DNA of 64,000 nucleotides from Gnetum montanum (taxonomy: Eukaryota; Streptophyta; Gnetopsida; Gnetales; Gnetaceae): the NCBI GenBank assembly GCA_015680685.1, contig MNCI01017535.1, forward strand, positions 1 to 64,000, written 5' to 3'. Made by a program: the position numbers and the translations under genes. Each line of letters begins with the position of its first letter. Within the stretch, counting starts at the first letter, position 1. Shown one piece after another: positions 23,501 through 33,889 of the stretch. A model generated the notes under the pieces. The model saw nothing but the letters and a program-made list of their open reading frames with translations, had not been told where the DNA came from and did not search any database.

Positions 23501-23640
23501 CAAAAATTGTGGGAGGGAGCTTATATAATTAATTAAATATTTCCCTCTGGGGCCATGTTGATCTACAAACTTAATAGCCCAAATAAAAAATAGTTGGTCA
23601 ATATCCAACAAGTGAAGCCTTTTCTCGAACCAAGATAGGC
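20600..23640 (+). pseudogene. RT - RNase H - integrase of Athila-like element A
   Basis: RT: VVVLKKSGKWSICIHF near 21160, LDGYSGYNQIQI near 21303, SPWGTFAYYKMPFGLCNAP near 21375, and the catalytic VFMDDFS near 21490, the Athila form of the YxDD box. RNase H about 21880-22300. Integrase: intact HHCC zinc motif (HEGPCRGHY ... CYQC) near 22590-22715, catalytic core with GIDFMDPI and IYDNG, then a frameshift before the Glu segment (QWSSRGNQ in one frame, VEVTNQE in another, near 23070). The C-terminal domain reaches about 23635. Numerous stops, many TAG or TAA at expected Trp or Gln. Confidence 0.8.
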
Positions 23641-25312
23641 TAGTGTAAATATCGCCTCAACGAATGGACAACCATGTTCTATTTTTTGGATCTCCTCCCT
23701 CCAACTCAGTTGTGGGGGAGATGGCCATCCATGCTAACCATTACCACGACCTCTTAGTTTTTCTACCTTATTTTTGTTTTTCATATTTTTGGCTTTACAA
23801 ATTTTTGATTTTCGAATTTTTCTAATTTTACACCATCTTTAGTACCTTTAAACTTTCTTGATTGTTTTACACTTTCTTATATATTTTCCTTTATGTTTCT
23901 TTCTTTTATTTAAGTGTGATATTTTCTCATTTTTGTTAATAAATTTGCTTTATTATCATAGATCACAGTGCTGTTGTTGCTATTTACTAATGATGGTTTG
24001 TGCTTAATGTGTGATTGTTGATGTCTGGTTTGTATTTTTGAATTTTGATGTCTGATGACTTTGGCATAATTTATTTTTCATGGAATAGGTAGGGAGTCCA
24101 TGTCATTTGCCCATCTAATGAACTCTACAGTTTTCCTTGTTTTGGAAATTTGAGATCCCTTTTTATTAACAAAACTTTTAACCAATCAGTGACCTTGGTA
24201 GTTTTGGAATTAGGAAGGATTCAAAGGTTTGTAAAGGGTGTGACTCCATTCTACCTTATCTATCGTCCATCCATGCTGCCATAACTCACCTCACTGCCGG
24301 GTTCTATGTTATGCTCTATGTCTTAGTCTAATGTGTTGGGATTCTTTAGTGAATTCTTTCTAGTTGGTCCTTAACTTGTCATGATCATTAAATCAACTAT
24401 GGGGTCCATAGACTACTTAGTTGAGGTCATGTAAGGGTAGAAAGGGCATGAGCCTACTATGGGGAGGACTCACTTGCATAGCTTTTGGCTTGATTAGTTA
24501 AGGTTCCTTACCTTTGATATTGCTACAATCCTATATTTTGTATTTTCCGTTGTGTAAACCACTTAGTACTCCTTAATATTTCATTGCATTCATCCATTAA
24601 ATCAAATTTTCTCCTTTTTTTTTCAAATTTATGAACTTTAATGCTTTCTTCTCATGATTTCATACTATTCTTGGTCTTCTAAGCTTTCATTTGATTCCAA
24701 TTTCATTGAAAAATTCCTTGTATTTTGAAAGTTTGACCAAAGTCAATAGAAGTCAACAATGGTTAATAGCTACATCGACGTGGCCTTGTCAATGTGGTTG
24801 GTGACATTGACAAGGCCTTGTTGACATGACATAGTGGAAAAATACTATATATACCACCAAATACTTTGGATTTTTTTTTGCAATTTTCTCATAACACACG
24901 GGGAATTTTTGTAATTTTTTAGAGCCCAAAACCTTCCAGAGCCCATAACTTTCAAATCATTTGTCCAAATCACTCTATTTTTCAATCTTGCACTTATTGT
25001 AGGTAAGATCTTTCTCGTGGGGGCTACAAAACTTTAGGTTTCCAATGAAATTTTTGAAAATTTTTTCTAACTCACCCCAAGGGTCAGTAACCTTAACAAC
25101 ATAAAAATATCAACTCTTTCAACACTTAACCCTTCCAACAACCTCTGGGATGATTTATCAATGATAATGCATAAATAAAAATGATAATTGAATTAATTAA
25201 ATCAACCATAATCATAACTTAGCCAAGTGTAACTATCCTCAAGATTTAAGGTATCCTAATTTTCTTAAGATTACACAATGGTTGCTAATCCATGGTCTTA
25301 TTGTGATTACAG
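23641..25312 (+). other. Non-coding stretch between integrase and the 3' ORF (element A)
   Basis: AT-rich, without conserved frames. It aligns in reverse orientation with about 29100-30960 of element B: for example CAGTTGTGGGGGAGATGG at 23707 matches the inverse of 30890, and the TTCCTTGTTTTGG region near 24135 matches the inverse near 30450. It ends in TTGTGATTACAG before an ATG, so it is probably an intron or long leader for the 3' ORF. A short mirrored block (GACATTGACAAGGCCTTG) sits at 24800. Confidence 0.55.
25301..25312 (+). other. Candidate splice acceptor for the 3' ORF of element A
   Basis: TTGTGATTACAG immediately precedes ATGGCACTG at 25313. The inverted element B keeps the equivalent TTGTGATTATAG near 29145-29160. 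Conservation in two decayed copies supports a spliced subgenomic RNA for the accessory protein, as reported for env-like ORFs of Athila elements. Confidence 0.45.
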
Positions 25313-28180
25313 ATGGCACTGAAATAAAAGTGTTCATAGGAAGGAGGACCCTCACAACCATGGGAGAAGTGACCTAGAGGTAGAAGGGGCAATGGGAACA
25401 AGGCCAAGAACTACTAGAGACAACCCATGCAATAGGACCTCTTCAAGAGGAGCTCGAAGTGGATTCCATTCGATAGATTCCAGAGGAAGAAGTGTCTACC
25501 GAAAAATCCCAACAAGGAGAAGCACCTAGACTTGTGCCTAGGCTTGAGGTCACTTTGACTTAAGCCTACCTAGACATTATCAAGTCTTGAAAAATCCAAA
25601 GATCAGTTCTTCAAGAGATAAAATTTGGTCCATTTTTGGAAAAAGCTCTAGAGGATGTTATGACACAATTGCAAGTCTCTCCCATGTGGTTGGTCATCAC
25701 GTCCAGTGGAGAATGGTACATGAAAGAGACCTATCTCCTTCGGAGTAGCTAAAGGCTAGGGTCCATTGTCAAGATCAAGGACATTCAAGTGTCCTACTCG
25801 GCGGAAGCTATTGTAAAGACATTAGGGTTGCTAGACATTGGAACACAGTTGGTAGAGATATCAACAAAAGAAAATCTAAGGCAAGAATGGAATGGACCCA
25901 GCGATGATATGGGGTGGATCGTAAGGAGTATGGTGCACTCACATTGGCGAAGTAGATTTATTTCAAGATTGCAACCTAACACCTCAATCCAATGATGAGG
26001 CCAAGTAAGGTGACTAATTTCTTTGCCTGAGCATGCGTTGCTCTAAGCAAGAAATTCCCTGTTAACCTTCCACAGCTAATTTATTTGGAGATCAAGAAGC
26101 ACTTCAAGAAGAACAAACATGGAAGGATGACCTTGCCCTTTCCGTGTCTCATTAGAAAAATTTGCAAGAGGGTAGGTATTATTTGCTACTTAAATGACAC
26201 TCTCAAGCTAGCTCCCTTGGCCTCATTGGAAAAAATCATGAAAGATAAGATGCCAATGATCACTTAAGAAGAGGAGCTGCCACCACCACCACCCACTAAG
26301 GAGACAACACCAAAGGCCTATGTAGTCCTTGAGCATCTGCGTCAAATTTGAAAATACCTCTTGAGAAAACAAGAGCAACAAGAAGGAATGAGTGGGATGG
26401 ATCCATTTGTGTATCGGCTAGTGATGAGTCACCTTAATGAGGTGGCTTGAACAATTAGTTAGATGGAAAAGGGTGGTCCCATTTTCTCTATCCAAAGAAT
26501 GCAGTTGCCTTCGAGGTTGGATCCCAATGCTTGAGAGGTGACGGTGTTACTAGAAACATACCATTTATTTCTAGAAATATTTGGGAATGCCAGTGCTTTC
26601 TTGATGTAGTTGTAGCAAGGAGAAGAGGCAACTGTCTTGATGATGTAGCACCAAGGGTAGGTGATAGTGGTAGAAGGGGTAGCTGACTATGTAGCTAAAG
26701 CACTGAATGCACCTGTGGCATCTGTATTAGATGTATCTATACTCCAAGATGTGTAGATGTCTATAGGCATAGTCAACAAAAAATTGAATGTAGCCCAACA
26801 TGAATAGTTGTTGGAATGACTGTAAGGAACCAGACAACTAACTCTAAACATATCTAATCTCTCGGAGAACATCATCGCAACCTAGTTGTAGCTACTGAAT
26901 GCAAGGGGAAAAGGCATCATTTTGGAAGGGCAACTAGAAATGGCCTAAGAGAAAAAATTAACTCTTGGCCATGGAGGTTGCTAAACTTCGTGATTGACTT
27001 ATAGAACAAGAAATCCTTAGCTCGACAACGATAAGAGATGAAGCTATCAAATAGCTTTAAGAACGATTTTAAAAGGTTGAGAAGGAAGTAGTATGGCCAT
27101 ATTCAAGTAGTCTATGGTAGAAGCTAAAATGTACTCAATCAAAAATCACTTAAATTAGATGCACTAGGAGAACAAAGCATTGACCACACAAAATCATTGC
27201 TTGCAAAATGTTGATGCTTAAAAAGATCAAATGCCAGAATTCATCCATCAACAGCAAAAGCAACTTGCTAGAGTCAATACTAAACTAAGGAAATTGGTCA
27301 TGGAGAACCATAATCTATCAATGGAGGAGGTACACACCTTGCAACAAAAGTTTGCCATCAAGATCATCACCTGGAAGAATGAAGCTCTCAAAGTTGAGAA
27401 AGTAAAAAATTACTACATGGACCAGGTTGGCTTGCAAAAGGATATTAATGAAAGACAAATCTAGATGGTAAAGATGAAAGTAATGAAGCCCTTTAGCAAC
27501 TCTAGTAAGAAAGAAAGATGTGGTAGCCCATCCTTGATGGGATTGACATCTATAACAAAGCAAAGATCTACTTGAAGGAGTTGTAGATTGAGGAAATGAT
27601 AAAGTATATGGAGTTGACTAATCTCTGTTATGCAAACTTGGCAATGCTAGCAGTTGGATGGCCACAATTGGAATTGGAGAAATAAGTGGCTAGTTTATAT
27701 CTACTATATGAGGTTGAGTTCAAACACCATAAGGACACTAAGCAAAAGCTTGAGACTACTAACACTGAACTCAAAGTTCTTAAAGGGTGATTCAAAGATC
27801 AATGATCTATAATTGAGAACCTAGCTAGATGTATGAATGATGTCACTAGGAGCTAAAGAACACCGTGAGAGCATTCGACATTGAATGCAAATAGTTTGCT
27901 ACCTGGTTTTTCAATGCTAAGGAGTTGTTTCCAGCAATCTCGTGTCCTTGGGATGTGCTTGTTCCCACCCACATTAAGGAAGTTGTGTGGATGGTGCATG
28001 ATCCTAGAAGTAAGGAGGAGAAAATGAAAGCACTGTTAGATGCTTTCTACCTCCCTCTTGAAGGTGTAGTAGGAGCAAGACAACCATAGCCACCTTAACC
28101 ACTACCAATGTGTGAAGCTAGTGAAGGTCCCTTGGAACCACAGGAACCACCACCACTTAGGATCGTTTGATCTTCTCCAA
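25313..28180 (+). pseudogene. Accessory 3' ORF of Athila-like element A
   Basis: Fragments in several frames form one decayed gene. The N-terminal globular part includes VKIKDIQVSYSAEAIVKTLG (25770-25830), a basic/Trp-rich stretch (MVHSHWRSRFISR), and MTLPFPCLIRKICKRVGI near 26128, the pattern of the PF20167-type plant transposon protein in the env-like position of Athila elements. A Pro-rich linker (PPPPPTKET) follows near 26280, then a long region of heptad-like coiled coil (27231-27464, for example LSMEEVHTLQQKF) and a Pro-rich end near 28090. I recognise no fusion peptide or clear transmembrane helix, so I do not call it an envelope. The antisense gene at 7944-11368 has the same globular plus coiled-coil layout. 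Confidence 0.5.
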
Positions 28181-28407
28181 CAAGCTTCACACCATCAAGG
28201 AATGTGTTGTTCAATTTTTAAAGTGTTGTGTCATGGTGTTCAAATTTGTGTCCTAAACACCATCATTTTTGTAATGTGTTGATTTGTACACCTAAGCACT
28301 CCATTTTTTGTTAAAGTCATTTAGTTTATTTTGTTGAAAAAAAGTTAGTCAATAATCCCATACCTTCCCAATTTTGTAAAAGAACTTGAGGATGAGTTTT
28401 CATTTAG

Positions 28408-28418
28408 TCGTGGGAGTA
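28408..28418 (+). other. Polypurine-tract-like site before the 3' LTR of element A
   Basis: TCGTGGGAGTA directly precedes the TG that starts the LTR at 28419. It is short and purine-rich, as expected for plus-strand priming. Confidence 0.4.
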
Positions 28419-29025
28419 TGATGAGTCATCATTGGTTGGCTACATCGACAAGGCCCCATCAATGTAATGTTTGTTTGTCACCTATAAATACGTACCTGCT
28501 AACCACATTTATGGCAAGCTAGATTTCAGTCGTAGTGAAGCTCTTGCATTTTTTCTATTCAAAAGTTAGAATTTTTTCCCTTAGTGCCCATAGCAAGAGT
28601 CATTGAGTGTATTAATCTTTATTCAAGCATTGATGTACCTAAGCATGATAGTGTGTGTGGCAATAAAAATGAGCTTTCTAATAAATCTTGCAGCACTTTG
28701 TATAGATTAGCTATTTTATTTATGCATTCAGTGTTTTCAATTATTTGTTAATTATTATTAATTATTTCACAAATATTTTTTAGCAATTAAGTTATTGAGG
28801 TTATTAAGTTAGATAGATTAAATACATAAGTATGATCACTTTGAGCATAACACGTATTCGCATGGTAATCCCACAAGTGTTATTACTTGGTATGCCCAGT
28901 AGCATAGCATTTGGTTGCCCAGCAGTGGACACATGGGTTCAAGACGTGTACAGAAAGTGGGAATGGATACTTATGTTAGGATTAATTAAATGTTATTAAA
29001 TTAGTTAATTTAGATTAGTTAATCA
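28419..29025 (+). mobile_element. 3' LTR of Athila-like element A (truncated at its right end)
   Basis: It starts TGATGAG, the inverted counterpart of CTCATCA that ends the 5' LTR of element B. It carries a TATA box (28483-28490). Blocks such as TCTTGCAGCACTTTG, GCATTTGGTTGCCCAGCAGTGG and GGGAATGGATACTTATGTTAGG align with the inverse of 37500-37800. Alignment to the B LTR fades near 29025, where the inverted element B begins, so the last 250 or so bases of this LTR are missing. Confidence 0.65.
28483..28490 (+). promoter_or_regulatory. TATA box in LTR of element A
   Basis: CACCTATAAATACGTACC, about 65 bases into the LTR. The LTR of element B keeps CCTATAAATACAGCACC at the matching place. Confidence 0.6.
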
Positions 29026-29995
29026 ACTTATTTTTATCTACATTTGAGCACCAACTTATAAAACACAAAATGATAAAAATCGAATGCCTCAGTTACACTT
29101 AACCATACCTTGGTGAAGATAGTCCTGCTTCTAGTCCATGCTTCCTACTATAATCACAATAGAATTATGAATTAGTATGCAATGTGTAATACATAACTAT
29201 TAAATGCCCTGTCTCATTGGTGGTTACACTCGACTAGGTTATGATTGTGGTAGATTGATTCTTTTAGTAGTGTTAGTGAGAAGGTTGACAAATAGGGTAA
29301 AATAGATAAGTAGTCCAGTGCATTTGAAAGAGTTCAACATAGGAAAATATTTGAAGAGGGTGTAAGAATTCACAAAAAATAAAAAGGAAAGTTCATGGAA
29401 AAATGTTGTGAAGATGTGCACAATTAGATATCATTGATGGAATAAACAAAAAGAATTTAATTGTAAGAGTGTCTAAGGGTAAAGAACTAAACTAACCCAA
29501 CCAAAAGATACGCAAGTGGATCCTCCCCAAAGTACGCATAGGTCTCTTATGCCCTTCATAACTTCAAAACAAAGAGTACTTGGGCTCCATGGATGATTAA
29601 TGGTCATAGAAGGTTAAGTACAAAAACCCAAGGGAAACTAACTAAGAATTCTAACACATCAAACCAGGACATCGAACCATAACATGAAATCGGTAGTGAG
29701 GTGAGACATGGAAAGCATAGATGGATGAGAGAGAGTGGAATGGAGTTCCTAATTAAGGTCACATGAAGTCCCTTGTGGATTTTCTAGTTAAATTACTTTG
29801 ATAAGATCCATCCTTAGTTGAGACCAAAACCAACCACATTCAGTGACTTCGCATCGCCATTCTAAGACCAGTCCATCCCTTGAGACAAAAGAGTGCTCCC
29901 ATAGAACAACCACCATTCCTTATTAGAGAAAAATTAGGAAGTGAGGAAGGGCCTTAGTTAGAGGGGATAAGTTGCATAATTAGTGCTTGTAGCCC

Positions 29996-30253
29996 ATTTA
30001 TTTTTTCTAAGGGTTGTGCTTTGAATTCCCATTATTTTTTTTGAAATGGAAAGAACACCATGCATAAACACATGCATTTATTTTGTCCAAGGGGTGTGCC
30101 TTGAATTCTCATTATTTTTTTTGATAAGAACCACACCATGCAAGGACACATGCATTTATTTTGTCCAAGGGGTGGGCTTCAAATTCTCATTATTTTTCAT
30201 TTTTATTTTTTCTTCTTTCTTTTCTTTTTCATGAGAACCACACCATGCAAGGA
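29996..30253 (-). repeat. Threefold tandem repeat in the 3' non-coding part of element B
   Basis: Three units of about 77 bases (with a T/C-rich insertion in the third), each with ATGCATTTATTTTGTCCAAG, a GGGTGTGCCTTGAATTCTC block and ACCACACCATGCAAGGAC. Confidence 0.65.
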
Positions 30254-30786
30254 CTTATTTAAGTGTATATGGAATGGTAAGAAATTCATGAAAACACACA
30301 TGCACCTAGGAAAATAGAAAGGCACAAAGAATACTAAATTCCCTTGAAGCCACACCTTGTTCAAACCTTTGAATCCTTTCCAATTTTGGAAACTATGAAA
30401 GTCAAAAATTTATTAAAGTTTTATTAATGAAAAAGGGACTACACATTTCCAAAACAAGAAAAACCATAGAGTTTGTGGATGGGTGGATGTTGTGGACTCA
30501 CTACTTGTTGCATGAAAAAGAAACCATGTCCTAATTATCTGTAATGAAATTCAAAGCCAGAAACTAAACACCAATAATCAAATAATAAAGTAGTACATAG
30601 CACCATCAAGCAATGCATTACCAATGTACCTAGCACTTATTAAAAAAAAGTTAGAAAATCACACCAAATAAAATAAAAGAAAATATAACAGAAAGTGTAA
30701 AATATTAAAGAAATATCAAATGTACTAATGATGATGTAAAAAAATTAGAAAAGATTAATACCATGAAAAAAAAATATGTAAAATAA

Positions 30787-30848
30787 AGAATGTGTAAAAC
30801 AAAAAGTTGAAAACAAAAAATGTGTAAAACAAAAAGTTGAAAAAATAA
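30787..30848 (-). repeat. 32-bp direct repeat, two copies
   Basis: AATGTGTAAAACAAAAAGTT followed by GAAAA occurs twice in succession in the AT-rich non-coding part of element B. Confidence 0.6.
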
Positions 30849-30979
30849 GGAGCCACTAATATGGTTAACATGGGTGGCCATCTTCCCCATAACTAAGTTG
30901 AAAGGAGGAGATTTAAAATATTGAGCATGGTTGTCCATTCGATGAGGCATTTGTTGGCTTATAGTCGTGGAAAGGTTTG

Positions 30980-33880
30980 ACTTATTATATGTTGACTAGT
31001 TATTCCTTGTTTGGGCTCTTAGGCTTGTAGATCATCATGGCTCTAGAAGGAAAAGTCTCATAAATAATGTAAGGTGCTTTCCATAATGTTTGAAACTTAG
31101 TTCGTTGATGTACATGTGTGGGGCACCAGTAGAGAACATTATCTTCCAGTTGAAATCTAACTTTTCTAATTTTTAGGTCATGACGCATTTTATTATAGGC
31201 CTTGTGCAACTCGTTAGATGATAGGGGTACCAATTAGTTTTTGTCTAGAAGGTTGAGATTCATTGGTATTTCTTTTTGGGATAGACTTAAGTCAATGTCA
31301 AGGTCATAAGTAGTTGAAAGTGTATGGAGCTCAGATTGAATAGGAAGTGTTGGTAATTTTCTGTATATAAGCTCATAGGGAGAGTAGCCTATAGGAAGTT
31401 TCCATGTTGAGCAGTAGGCCCAAAGGGCATCATTAAGTTTTGTGCTCTAGTCTTTCCTATATTTGCTAATTGTTCTTGTCAGAATCCTTGTGATTTCCCT
31501 ATTAGTAACTTTATCTTGAGCATTGGCTTAGGGATGGTAGGGTGTTGTGAATTTATGTTCAACCCCCAAGCGTTGCATGAGCTTCCAAAAAGTAGTGCTT
31601 GAGAAGTGAGTTCCATTATAAAAAATTAATGCATGTGGCATACTAAACTTGCTTAGAACATTTTGTTGTACAAACCAGGTAGTAGTAGAAGATGTACAGT
31701 CAATGAAGACTACTGCTTCTGCCCATTTTGTATAATAGTCAACAACGACTATGATGTACACCTTTCTATTTGACATGGGCATGATGGAACCCATGAAATT
31801 AATGCCCCAAATGTTGAAAGATTCTAGTGGTTGAATCCATTGTTGAGGTTCCTTCATTTGAGCAGTCATTCTACCATCTTGTTGGCATTGTTCACAAGAG
31901 TGAATGTAATGGTGAGCAACCTTGAAGATTTTTGGCCAATAGTACCTTGCCATTAGGATTTTAATGGTCGTGTGTCTCCCAACATAGTGTCCTCCACAAG
32001 GACCTTTATGAGCATCTTGAAGAATGTGTAGTGGATTAGCATTAGGGACATGCCAATGAACTAGGCCATCGGCACACACCTTGTAGAGGTGTCCATTAAT
32101 CTCCATGAAGTGTTTTACCTAGTGAAGAAACTGCTATTTCTTCTAGTGGTCCCTTGTGGCATCTCTTGAGTGAGAAGATAGGTGAGAATGCCATCATACC
32201 ATTTAGGCTCATTCGAAAATTATTCAGTTATAGCCCCAAAAAAGAGGAGTTCATTAGGAAACATATTAGATAATAGGTTTTCTTCCTCTTTTTCATCCCA
32301 TTGCAACTGAGACAAGTGATCAATGACCACATTCTTAGTGCCTTTTTGATCTACCATCATAAGATCAAATTCGTGTAAGATCACCAACCATCATATGACA
32401 TAGGGGCTCACTGTTGGGTTGTTCATTAGGAAGTGGATGACACTATGGTACTTATGCACAAACACCTTGTATCCAAGCACATAAGAACTTTTCTAAAGCA
32501 AACACCACTTCCATCAACTCTTTTTTTGTGGTGGTGTAGTTCAATTGTGCACCCATAATGCTTCGGCTAGCACAACTCCCAAAGCCTAATTTGATGCATC
32601 CATCATGATATGAAATGGCATGGACTAGTTAGGTGTTTGTAGAATTGGAGTTTCTACAAGTTTTTGTTTCAACTATTGGAATGATTTTTCACATTTCATG
32701 GTCTAGACAAAGGGAGCATCTTTCTTTGCTAGCTTCACCACTAGTTTTGTGATCTTAGAGAAATTCTCTATGAATCACTGGTAGTAGCTAGTATGTCCAA
32801 GAAATGATCGAACATATTTTATAGTTTCTGGTTGATGGGTTATTCTTTGGATGACCCTTATTTTCTCAAGGTCTACCTCAATTCTTACTTGTGATATTCT
32901 GTGCCTTAATATAATGCCCTCCCAAATCATTAAGTGACTTTTTTTCCAATTGAGCTGCAAGTTGATTCCAACACATCATTTAAGCACTTACTCAAGGTGG
33001 TCTAGGGCCTGTTCAAATGTGGCTTCATAAGTGGAGAAGTCATCCATGAAGATTTCCACACCACTACTGATCTATTGTTGAAAAATGGTTAGAACCAAGC
33101 GCTAAAATGTGGCAGGAGCATTGCATAGACCAAATAGCATCTTGCGATATACAAAAGTCCCCTAGGGACTCATGAATATTGTCTTTGCCTGGTCTTCTAG
33201 TGCAATTTGAATTTGGTTATAGCCACTATAACCATCTAGAAAACTGCAGTAGTAATGCCTAGATATTGTGTCAAGTACCTAATCCACATATGACAATGGA
33301 AAATGATCTTTGAATGTTGCCATATTTAGTAGAAAAAAATCGATACAGACCCACCACTTGCCATCTTTCTTTGGCACAATTATGAGTAGACTAACCCACT
33401 TACTATCTACAATGGGATAAATGAACCCCACCTTGAGGAGTTGTTTGATTTCCTCCTTGATGATCTACTTCAGTTTGAGGTTTAATTGCCTCTATGGATA
33501 TTTTTTTGGCTTTATGGCTAGATTAACGTAGATGTGAGGCTGGCATATCCTATGATCAATCCCTGTTAGTTTAGGATATGACCAAAAAAAACCTATTGAC
33601 CATTTTTCAACTCCCTTCAATAGCATCTTTTTCTACTTTGGAGCAAGATTCACATTAATTATAATCAGCTTCCCATTTTTCAAAAACACATATTCCATTT
33701 TGGCCAGTAGTGTTTTTAGTTCAAGGGGCTCTTTCTTGAAACTTTTAGGAATATCCAACTCTTCCTAGTGAGTATCATCATTTGTATCATCAGAGAGTTG
33801 GTGATGAACTTGCTCTAGTTCATCCATGCTTGTGACATATGCACATGTTAAGCTCTCAGTCAGTTTCCTGCAAAGTGTGT
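30980..33880 (-). pseudogene. RT - RNase H - integrase of Athila-like element B
   Basis: RT: IFMDDFSTYEATFEQ (minus strand, near 33045), preceded by the LDGYSGYNQI region near 33225 with lesions. The continuous frame 32106-31528 is integrase, with intact HHCC (HKGPCGGHY ... CEQC) but a catalytic core in which the first Asp is Asn (GINFMGS) and the second motif reads FYNGTHF instead of SDNG. The integrase C-terminus runs to about 31000. Stops and shifts elsewhere; clearly inactive. Confidence 0.8.
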
Positions 33881-33889
33881 TACTTTCAG

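Larger units (their letters stand above)
19231..29025 (+). mobile_element. Athila-like Ty3/gypsy element A, 5'-truncated
   Basis: Contents in order: end of gag, protease, RT, RNase H, integrase, a long non-coding stretch, an extra 3' ORF, a purine tract and the start of the 3' LTR. The RT active site VFMDDFS and the extra ORF after integrase are typical of the Athila lineage. 5' LTR and most of gag are missing. The same family is present in reverse at 29026-38090, and its 5' LTR aligns with the 3' LTR here. Confidence 0.75.

Noticed and set aside
25313-28180. Envelope glycoprotein for the 3' ORF of element A
   Set aside because: No convincing signal peptide, cleavage site or transmembrane helix can be read; the globular domain looks like the PF20167-type plant transposon protein.
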